DNA of 64,000 nt. Origin: Chryseobacterium sp. FH2 (GTDB taxonomy: Bacteria; Bacteroidota; Bacteroidia; Flavobacteriales; Weeksellaceae). The translations under genes were made by a program, and so were the position numbers. Positions 25,531-33,013 of this stretch are shown piece after piece (within the stretch, counting starts at the first letter, position 1; the number at the start of each line of letters is the position of its first letter). The notes beneath the pieces are model-generated. The model was not told the origin of the DNA and made no database searches. It saw only the letters and a list, made by a program, of their open reading frames with translations. The stretch is taken from NCBI RefSeq assembly GCF_001045455.1, contig NZ_LFNE01000003.1:186001-250000 (forward strand), given 5' to 3'.

Positions 25531-26493
25531 ATGAACAAAATACTTTTAATAGTTTTATTGATTCCAATGCTTTCGTTTTCTCAGCAAAAGGAAGTTTTAA
25601 AGTATTTCAAATCAAAAGATTCCTTGGTAGGGATTAAAAATAGAGAGGGAAAAATTATCATTCCCGCACAGTTTAAAGTGTTTTCATATTTGAAGGATGG
25701 AGAGTTAGTCAAAGAGGAAACCATTTATTTTGATGGTTCCAAAAAAGACGAACAGAAAGAGAAAAATGCTTGGGGATATGTTTACGACAGAAATGGAAAT
25801 TTCCTGTACAGACCTTTCTTTTACGACAACGGAGCAGATTATTTCTCCGAAGGTGTAAGAAGATTTGTCAAAAATGGAAAAGTCGGTTTTGTAGACAGAA
25901 ACGGAGCAGTTGTTATTAAACCTGAACATGATTTTGTATCACCTTTTAATTATGGTTATGCGGCATTTTGTGACGGTTGTGACTGGGAAAAAACTGAAGA
26001 CGAACATAAAGCAATCGTTGGCGGGACTTGGGGCGTGATGAATTTTAAAGGAGAGTCTGTTAAACCTGTTTCAAAGTCCGGAATTGCTGTTGAGGTTGGA
26101 GCAGAGTATTATCCATATCCATTCAGTTACAATGAAAAAGAGGAGGCTATTCTTCAGTTTTTCAGGAAACAAAATAAAAAGCTTTCAGAATTGTATTATG
26201 TAAATCATTATACTCAATTATCTGAAAATGAAAAGAAATTATTTTTTGAAATTGTGGAAAGGCCAAAAGAAAATTTCCCATTTTATCAGATAAACACTTA
26301 CGATTACAGGAAAGTGGAAGCAGGATTATCGTATGATTTTAAATTTTTGGTATCAGAAGACAGAACAAAAACGTATGCTCTGGATTATGATAAAGAAAAG
26401 ATTCCTTTTGAAAAATGGCTTAAGAGAGAAATAAAAAAAGCGAAACAATTTCAAAAAGAGCATCCCGATAATCCGAATAAATTAAGTAAATAA
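25531..26493 (+). CDS. WG repeat-containing secreted protein
   Basis: A 320-residue exported protein with a signal peptide ending near residue 18 (LSFSQ). It holds several degenerate WG-type repeats of about 35 residues with the pattern G-x-W/F-G-x-x-x-x-x-G. Examples are NAWGYVYDRNGNFLYRPFF, KVGFVDRNGAVVIKPEHDF and GTWGVMNFKGE, between residues 30 and 185. The C-terminal 130 residues are helical and lysine-rich. WG repeats are thought to form beta sheets for binding, but function is unknown. It lies between purB and purL without an obvious functional link to them. Confidence 0.82.
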   Translation: MNKILLIVLLIPMLSFSQQKEVLKYFKSKDSLVGIKNREGKIIIPAQFKVFSYLKDGELVKEETIYFDGSKKDEQKEKNAWGYVYDRNGNFLYRPFFYDNGADYFSEGVRRFVKNGKVGFVDRNGAVVIKPEHDFVSPFNYGYAAFCDGCDWEKTEDEHKAIVGGTWGVMNFKGESVKPVSKSGIAVEVGAEYYPYPFSYNEKEEAILQFFRKQNKKLSELYYVNHYTQLSENEKKLFFEIVERPKENFPFYQINTYDYRKVEAGLSYDFKFLVSEDRTKTYALDYDKEKIPFEKWLKREIKKAKQFQKEHPDNPNKLSK

Positions 26494-26521
26494 GTCTAAT
26501 AATATTAATATCTGACATCTA

Positions 26522-29500
26522 ATGTCTCAAAACAAAAGAATTTTCGTAGAAAAAAGAGGAATTTTCGATGTGGAAAGCCCCAAAATTTTTGATGAAGTAA
26601 AGGCGGTGGTTCCGTCTATCCAAAGCGTAAAGGTGTATAATGTTTACGATATTTTCGGGTTAAACGACGGTGAATTCGAAAAGGTGGTAAACAGCACTTT
26701 CGTAGACCCTGTTACCGATATTTTAATCGAAGAAAATCCTGCTCAGGGAATTCATTTCGCATTAGAATTTCTACCCGGGCAATACGACCAGCGAGCGGAT
26801 TCTGCGCAGCAATGTATCGCTTTATTGACTGAAAATGAGAAATCTAAAGTAAGAAGCGGAAAGCTCATCGAGTTTGAAGGCGTTTCCGAATCCGATTTGG
26901 CAAAAATCAAAGACCTTCTCATCAATAAAGTAGAATCTCAGGAAAAAGATTTATCTATTTTGGATATTCCTGCGGAAGAAACGCCGTCAAAAGTGATTGT
27001 TCACGATAATTTTATTAACTATACAACTGAACAGCTGACTAACTTCTATAATTCTCACGGTTTTGCATTAGGTTTGGATGATTTGAAATTCATTCAGGAA
27101 TATTTTAAATCGGAACAGAGAAATCCTACGGAAACCGAACTGAAAGTTTTAGATACCTATTGGAGTGACCATTGCCGTCACACAACGTTTGAAACGGAGT
27201 TGTCAAATATTGAATTTGAAGGACAGTTTAAACATACATTGGAAACCATTTTCAATGATTATATCGAAAAAAGAAAATTTTTAGGACGTGAATTGAAACC
27301 AATTTCCTTGATGGATTTGGCAACAGTTTGCGGAAGATATTTCCATAAAACAGGTCAATTGGAAAACCTTGTTGTTTCTGATGAAATCAACGCCTGTACC
27401 ATCCAAATCGAAGCTGAATACGACGGTAAGAAAGAACCTTGGTATTTATTGTTCAAAAATGAAACGCACAACCACCCGACAGAAATTGAGCCTTTCGGTG
27501 GCGCTTCAACGTGTTTAGGTGGCGCCATCAGAGACCCTTTGTCCGGGCGTTCTTTTGTTTTCCAGGCGATGAGATTGACAGGTGCGGCTGATGTTTTAGA
27601 GTCAGTTGACAAAACTTTACCGGGCAAATTACCTCAAAAAACAATCACAAAGCAGGCGGCGAACGGATATTCTTCTTACGGTAACCAAATCGGTTTGGCA
27701 ACTACAATGGTTTCCGAAATCTATGATGAAGGCTACAAAGCCAAAAGAATGGAGGTTGGTTTCGTTGCAGGAGCGGTTCCTGTAGATTGGGTAAGACGTG
27801 AAAAACCTGAAGCTGGCGATTCTATCATCATTTTAGGCGGTGCAACTGGTCGTGACGGCGTTGGCGGAGCAAGCGGAAGTTCAAAAGAACAGGACGAGAC
27901 TTCGATTCACACGATGAGTTCTGAGGTTCAGAAAGGAAATGCGGTTGAAGAACGTAAAATCCAGAGATTATTCAGAAATCCCGAGGTAACGAGACTGATT
28001 AAAAAATCAAATGATTTCGGAGCAGGAGGTGTTTCAGTTGCTATCGGGGAAATCGCTGATTCTTTGGAAGTTAATCTGGATGTTTTACCTTTAAAATATG
28101 AAGGTCTGAACGGAACCGAGCTTGCCATTTCCGAATCTCAGGAAAGAATGGCGGTTGTGGTCGAACCAAAAGATAAAGAACAGTTCATCAAATTCTGTGA
28201 AGCTGAAAATATTGTAGCTGTTGAGGTTGCAAAAGTGACAGATTCTGGAAGAATGCAGATGTTCTGGAAAAGCGATAAAATTGTTGACCTTTCAAGAGAA
28301 TTCCTCGATACCAACGGTTGTTCTAAAAGTCAGGAAGTTAAGATTACGCATCTTAATGAAGTAAAAGAAGAAACTCAATCATTCAACGAAGAGAATTTCT
28401 TGAAAATTTTAGGTGATAAAAATGTTGCTTCTCAAAAAGGTTTGTTGGAAATGTTCGATTCTTCTATCGGTGCGACTACGGTTGCGATGCCTTTAGGCGG
28501 AAAATATCAGCAGACTTTGATGGAAGGAAGTGTTCAGACCTTGCCAATCATCGGAGCAAAAAATATTGAAACGGTTTCTTTGGCGAGTTGGGGATTTGAT
28601 GCGGATATTTCTAAGCAGAATTCTCTGTTGGGAGCTTCTTACGCTGTGGTAGAAAGTGTTGCCAAAATCGTGGCGATGGGCGGTGATTATAAAAATATCA
28701 GATTCAGTTTCCAGGAATATTTTGAGAAATTGGGTCAGAACCCTGAGAAATGGGGCAAACCTTTGGCTTCTCTTCTGGGAGCTTATGATGCCCAAATCAA
28801 TTTCGGTTTAGCGGCAATTGGAGGTAAAGATTCGATGAGTGGAACGTACCATGATTTGAATGTTCCGCCAACATTGATTTCTTTCGCTTGTGCCAACGGT
28901 GACAAGAAAAATATCATCTCTCCGGAATTCAAAAATTCAGGAAACAAAATCTATTTCTTCAATCATATCGCTCAGGAAAACGGACTTCCAAATTATGATG
29001 CCTTAAAAGCAGTTTTTGAATTTATTTTCGAAAATATAAAAGCCGGAAAAATCGTTTCTGTGAAAACAGTGAAAGAAGGCGGTGTTGCAGTTGCTTTAGC
29101 AAAAATGAGTTTCGGAAACGGATTAGGCGCTGACATTTCGACTCCGCTCAATGTGACAAATGCTTTATTAGCGAAAAATATCGGCAGCTTAATCATCGAA
29201 TCTAAAGAGGAATTAAGCTCTGTAAATCTTCAATTGATAGGTGAAGTTAAGGATTCAAATATTATCAAAATTAATGATACTGGATTTGCGATTGAGAAAT
29301 TAGTAGAAGCAAACACAAGCACATTTGAGAATCTTTTCCCAACGATAGAAAAGGAAAAAATAACGGTTGAAATTGATTCGACATTAAACTCAATCAACCC
29401 GCGACATATTATCATAAAAAAACACGGAATCGCTCAGCCGAAAGTATTCGCACCGATTTTCCCGGGAACGAACTGTGAATACGATACATTGAACGCTTTC

Positions 29501-30226
29501 GCTAAAGAAGGTGCTGTTATCAGCAGTTTGCCATTAATTAATATCAATCATCAATTGCTGGATGAAAGTATTGATGCCTGGGTAGAAGAAATTAGAACTT
29601 CTCAGATTTTAGCATTCTCCGGAGGTTTCTCCGCGGGTGATGAGCCAGACGGTTCGGCGAAGTTCATCGTCAATGTGTTGAAAAACGAAAAGATGAAAAA
29701 TGCGGTTCACGAATTACTGGACAGAGATGGGATGATTATCGGAATTTGTAATGGTTTCCAGGCGTTAGTTAAGTCAGGATTGTTGCCATACGGAAGAATC
29801 AAAGATTTGGATGAAAATTCTCCAACGTTGGCTCACAACGCCATCAGAAGACACATTTCTCAGATGGTGAACGTAAAAGTGGTCAATGACGAATCGCCTT
29901 GGCTAAAAGGAATGAAAGACCAAGTTTTCACAATTCCAATCTCTCACGGTGAAGGTCGTTTTATAGCTTCGGAAGCGGAAATTCAGAAGTTGTATGAGAA
30001 CGGACAGATTGCAACGCAGTATTTAGATTTAGACGGAAATATCGCTCACGGAATGCCGTTCAATCCCAATAATTCATTGTTTGGAATTGAAGGAATTACC
30101 AGTCCGGACGGAAAAATCTACGGCAGAATGGGACACCCGGAACGTTTTGCAGAAGGTTTGATGAAGAATATTCCAACTGCGAATTATCACAATATTTTTA
30201 AAAATGGAGTGGAATACTTCAAATAA
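26522..30226 (+). CDS. purL: Phosphoribosylformylglycinamidine synthase, single-chain
   Basis: Converts FGAR, glutamine and ATP to FGAM in purine synthesis. The 1234-residue protein is the large single-chain type with all domains fused. The order is an N-terminal PurS-like domain (residues 1-150), a linker, two AIRS-type ATP-binding halves (about 170-560 and 640-950) and a C-terminal class I glutamine amidotransferase (about 970-1234). Visible motifs include LDTYWSDHCRHTTF, FKNETHNHPTEIEPFGGA, GATGRDGVGGASGSS, the amidotransferase FSGGFSAGDEPDG, the nucleophile Cys in GICNGFQALVKSG, and the His of GRMGHPERF. No terminator is obvious after the stop; the unusual structured region begins about 100 bases on. 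Confidence 0.97.
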   Translation: MSQNKRIFVEKRGIFDVESPKIFDEVKAVVPSIQSVKVYNVYDIFGLNDGEFEKVVNSTFVDPVTDILIEENPAQGIHFALEFLPGQYDQRADSAQQCIALLTENEKSKVRSGKLIEFEGVSESDLAKIKDLLINKVESQEKDLSILDIPAEETPSKVIVHDNFINYTTEQLTNFYNSHGFALGLDDLKFIQEYFKSEQRNPTETELKVLDTYWSDHCRHTTFETELSNIEFEGQFKHTLETIFNDYIEKRKFLGRELKPISLMDLATVCGRYFHKTGQLENLVVSDEINACTIQIEAEYDGKKEPWYLLFKNETHNHPTEIEPFGGASTCLGGAIRDPLSGRSFVFQAMRLTGAADVLESVDKTLPGKLPQKTITKQAANGYSSYGNQIGLATTMVSEIYDEGYKAKRMEVGFVAGAVPVDWVRREKPEAGDSIIILGGATGRDGVGGASGSSKEQDETSIHTMSSEVQKGNAVEERKIQRLFRNPEVTRLIKKSNDFGAGGVSVAIGEIADSLEVNLDVLPLKYEGLNGTELAISESQERMAVVVEPKDKEQFIKFCEAENIVAVEVAKVTDSGRMQMFWKSDKIVDLSREFLDTNGCSKSQEVKITHLNEVKEETQSFNEENFLKILGDKNVASQKGLLEMFDSSIGATTVAMPLGGKYQQTLMEGSVQTLPIIGAKNIETVSLASWGFDADISKQNSLLGASYAVVESVAKIVAMGGDYKNIRFSFQEYFEKLGQNPEKWGKPLASLLGAYDAQINFGLAAIGGKDSMSGTYHDLNVPPTLISFACANGDKKNIISPEFKNSGNKIYFFNHIAQENGLPNYDALKAVFEFIFENIKAGKIVSVKTVKEGGVAVALAKMSFGNGLGADISTPLNVTNALLAKNIGSLIIESKEELSSVNLQLIGEVKDSNIIKINDTGFAIEKLVEANTSTFENLFPTIEKEKITVEIDSTLNSINPRHIIIKKHGIAQPKVFAPIFPGTNCEYDTLNAFAKEGAVISSLPLININHQLLDESIDAWVEEIRTSQILAFSGGFSAGDEPDGSAKFIVNVLKNEKMKNAVHELLDRDGMIIGICNGFQALVKSGLLPYGRIKDLDENSPTLAHNAIRRHISQMVNVKVVNDESPWLKGMKDQVFTIPISHGEGRFIASEAEIQKLYENGQIATQYLDLDGNIAHGMPFNPNNSLFGIEGITSPDGKIYGRMGHPERFAEGLMKNIPTANYHNIFKNGVEYFK

Positions 30227-30323
30227 GAAATAAAGAAATATTGTATAATTTTAATAAAAACTTTACATTTACAAGCAAATAATTTGACTTAATGAACTAA
30301 AAATATTAAAAACATATAATTAC

Positions 30324-30558
30324 AGCGTTTCGCTTTAAAATTTCCTGAATCTGAAAGGTCGAAAATTTCAAATACCACAGGGAAAGTTAAAAGAGGAAAT
30401 GTCTACGGTAAAGCGTGGGCGTTCCTTTTTGCTTTGTGGTAAGGACTTCGACCTCCTCAGATACGAGCAAAAGGAATTAGCCCACGTTGTTATTTAGCCT
30501 TGTAGCTAAATTAACAAGTAATTTTATTAGTGTTTTACGGAAAACCGTAATCAACAAC
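30324..30558 (+). other. Structured leader or recombination-like palindrome at the edge of the Hsp70 block
   Basis: About 235 bases of nested and crossing inverted repeats. CGTGGGC (30414-30420) pairs with GCCCACG (30480-30486), and TTCCTTTTTGCT (30422-30433) with AGCAAAAGGAA (30466-30476). ATCTGAAAGGTCGAA (30349-30363) pairs with most of 30447-30462, and TACCACA (30373-30379) with TGTGGTA (30435-30441). These last two cross the first pair, so a pseudoknot or alternative folds are possible. GTTGTT (30486-30491) and AACAAC (30553-30558) enclose two hairpins (TTTAGC/GCTAAA and TTACGG/CCGTAA). It precedes the first gene of the block. It may be a regulatory RNA leader or a mobile-element or cassette boundary. 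Confidence 0.55.
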
Positions 30559-30597
30559 AAAAAAACAGATTTAAATTGCCATACCGTAGAAATTGAT

Positions 30598-32088
30598 ATG
30601 AAATTAATTATACAAAATCCATATAGAGTTATAGGTATTCTTTCCGATGCTTCTGCAAGAGAAGTTCAGAGCAGAAAAGGAAAAATTTCCGCTTATGCCA
30701 AAGTAGGAAAAGAAATCACTTCTGAATATGATTTTCCTTTTCTAACTCCGTTACAAAGAAGTAGTGCTGTTATTGACAACGCTTTTTCTGATATTGAGCA
30801 AAATCAAAACAAAGTTACTCATTCCTTATTTTGGTTTATCAATCTGAATCCAATTGACAATACCGCAATTCAACATTTGATAAGTGGAAATAAGGAGAAA
30901 GCTATTGAAATCTGGAAAAAGCTAACCGATGAAAAAGAAATTAATTCCAAAAACTATTCGGCTTTCAATAATATCGGAACACTTTATTTATTGGACAATT
31001 CCAAGGAGAAAATTAAACAGGGAATTACAGTCAAAATCAAACTGATTGAATCCGAAAATTTTAAGGATTTTGTCCATACAGTCGCTGACGAAACTTTTTC
31101 TATTGATACCAATAAGCAAATTGAACTATTTGTAGATGAAATATTGCTACAATTGAAAAATAAATTTTCCACTGCGGAAACAATGGGTTTATTCAGCAAT
31201 TGCAATGGAACATCTCAAAAATATCTCTCTAAAAAATTTACCGAAGAGCCGATTCATAAAATTGAAACGCAACTTGAACAAACGAAAAATAAGCGTAAAG
31301 ATAATAAAGGTAATGCCTATCGTTTTGGAATAGATTTACATAATAATGTAAAAAATGAACTGTCACTTTTAAAATCTATTTTGGGTGCAGGTAATTTGCA
31401 ATACAAAATATCGGCAGATAATGTAGCAAAAGAAGTATTGCAGTGTTCGATTGATTATTTCAATGAAAGTCAGGAGCAGGAAAAAACTGGTAATTATCTT
31501 CAGGAAGCAATGAATTTGGCAAAAACAGCAGAAGCATTAGCTGTAAATGTAGCCACCAAAGAAAAAATCAGAGAAAACATTCACACTCTCGAAGGGATGA
31601 AAGACCAAGAACTTTCAAAAGCAATAGAAGTTCTAAAATCAATAAAAAATCTATATGAAAGTAATAAAGCAAAAATAAATGCTGATATTCTATCAACTCC
31701 TTTAGGCTATAACCAATCTATCAATTGGAATAAAGTAAACCAAATGATAGAAAATTCTATAAACTGGGATAAAGTTGTTGAGTTAGTTAAGGATGTCATT
31801 CCATCAAGAAATATTGATAAAATTAAAATTTCAAGTGAGGCTATTAAAATTACAGAATATAAATCTTTAGTAGATTTTTTACTAAGCAAATTAAATTACT
31901 CTCAGAAAAATCAGGTTAAATATATATGCTATTGGAAAACAATTACTACGACAGCACCTGTTTTAGGGAAACCAATAAATACATATAAACCAACACCTAC
32001 AACAAGTAATTCAAGCAATAATAATGGATGTATCTATTGGATTGTTGGAATTATAATCTTCATAATTCTTCTACGGGCGTGTAATTAA
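30598..32088 (+). CDS. J-domain-like protein with C-terminal membrane anchor
   Basis: ATG 30598 is chosen over an in-frame TTG at 30487, which lies inside the structured leader. The 496-residue protein starts with NPYRVIGILSDASAREVQ (residues 6-23), which closely follows the first helices of J-domains (pattern NPYxVLGxxxDAS). A further segment (residues 35-75) carries SAVIDNAFSDIEQ, but no His-Pro-Asp motif is seen. A long helical region follows (about 80-440), probably solenoid-like, then an Asn/Ser/Thr-rich linker and a single hydrophobic segment (about 477-493, YWIVGIIIFIILL). That would anchor the protein by its tail with the bulk in the cytoplasm. The GrpE-like gene follows after 10 bases. 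The role as Hsp70 partner is inferred from pattern and context. Confidence 0.7.
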   Translation: MKLIIQNPYRVIGILSDASAREVQSRKGKISAYAKVGKEITSEYDFPFLTPLQRSSAVIDNAFSDIEQNQNKVTHSLFWFINLNPIDNTAIQHLISGNKEKAIEIWKKLTDEKEINSKNYSAFNNIGTLYLLDNSKEKIKQGITVKIKLIESENFKDFVHTVADETFSIDTNKQIELFVDEILLQLKNKFSTAETMGLFSNCNGTSQKYLSKKFTEEPIHKIETQLEQTKNKRKDNKGNAYRFGIDLHNNVKNELSLLKSILGAGNLQYKISADNVAKEVLQCSIDYFNESQEQEKTGNYLQEAMNLAKTAEALAVNVATKEKIRENIHTLEGMKDQELSKAIEVLKSIKNLYESNKAKINADILSTPLGYNQSINWNKVNQMIENSINWDKVVELVKDVIPSRNIDKIKISSEAIKITEYKSLVDFLLSKLNYSQKNQVKYICYWKTITTTAPVLGKPINTYKPTPTTSNSSNNNGCIYWIVGIIIFIILLRACN

Positions 32089-32098
32089 AAAAATAACA

Positions 32099-33001
32099 AT
32101 GAAAAAAATAATTCTCTTACCAATTCTCTTTTGTACAGTTTCACTCTTTGCCCAACAAAAAGTTGAAGCACAAAAGCAACAGCAAGAAATTGCTACATTA
32201 AAACAAAAACTGAACAATCAACAGTCTGTAATTAACCAACAAAAGACAGAGCTGGCAAATCTTTCCATAAAAACAGAAAACCAGAAAAAACAGATTGATA
32301 GTCTAAAATCAGAAACAAAAAATAATGTCCAAAATATTCAGACAATTGCAGACGATTTAGGCACAAAAATCCAACAAACGGAAACCACAGCAAAAGACAG
32401 TATTTCCAAATTGGATAAGGATGTTAGCCAAAACCGTTTGTATTGGATTATTGCCACTTTGGCAACCTTGCTTTTGGGTGGAATTATTTATTGGTTGTTA
32501 GGCAAACGTATTGCCATCAGTAAAACGGATGTAGAAACCCAAATCAAAAACACCAAAAAGTCTTTGGAAGAAGAGAGCATCAAATTGGATAGCAAATTAG
32601 TTGAAGTTTTGGAATCGCAATTAAAATTGAAACAAGAGGAAAAACAAATTATTTCAACCCATTCCAATAATGAAATCGACCATTCATTAGCATTGAAAGT
32701 AGCGGATGAAATTATCCGTATTCAAAAGAACTTACAGCAAATGGATGCGAATACAAAAGGATTAAAACAACTCTCAGCTTCTGTAAAAAGAATTCAAGAT
32801 AATTTTGCTTCCAATGGCTATGAATTGGTAGAAATGTTAGGCAAAGAATACAATGAGGGAATGAAAGTCATAGCCAATTTTGTTCCAAGCGAAGATTTAG
32901 AAACAGGCAAACAAATCATTACAAGAATTATAAAACCACAAGTAAACTTTAAAGGACAAATGATACAATCCGCACAAATAGAAGTAAGTGTAGGAGAATA
33001 A
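32099..33001 (+). CDS. Membrane protein with periplasmic coiled coil and GrpE-like cytoplasmic domain
   Basis: A 300-residue protein. Residues 1-19 look like a signal peptide (SLFAQ), residues 20-110 form a Gln/Lys/Glu-rich coiled coil, and residues 114-135 are a clear membrane helix. The remaining 165 residues would be cytoplasmic: a second coiled coil (140-190) and a region (about 195-298) whose pattern resembles the GrpE dimer helix and beta head. That region has NGYELVEMLGKEYNEGM, then SEDLETGKQIITRIIKP and a final strand after FKGQMIQ. GrpE is the nucleotide exchange factor of Hsp70, and an Hsp70 gene follows 12 bases later. A periplasmic sensor arm joined to an exchange factor is an inference from this layout. 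Confidence 0.68.
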   Translation: MKKIILLPILFCTVSLFAQQKVEAQKQQQEIATLKQKLNNQQSVINQQKTELANLSIKTENQKKQIDSLKSETKNNVQNIQTIADDLGTKIQQTETTAKDSISKLDKDVSQNRLYWIIATLATLLLGGIIYWLLGKRIAISKTDVETQIKNTKKSLEEESIKLDSKLVEVLESQLKLKQEEKQIISTHSNNEIDHSLALKVADEIIRIQKNLQQMDANTKGLKQLSASVKRIQDNFASNGYELVEMLGKEYNEGMKVIANFVPSEDLETGKQIITRIIKPQVNFKGQMIQSAQIEVSVGE

Positions 33002-33013
33002 AATATAATAATT

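Noticed and set aside
30405..30492. Integron attC site reading of the structured element
   Set aside because: The arms around CGTGGGC/GCCCACG resemble attC geometry, but the 7-base GTTRRRY/RYYYAAC core boxes are not met and no integrase is in the window. Kept only as one possibility in the finding.
30487..30597. Longer N-terminus for the J-like protein from TTG 30487
   Set aside because: The extra 37 residues would be encoded by the hairpin-rich leader and would precede the J-like opening that starts naturally at ATG 30598.
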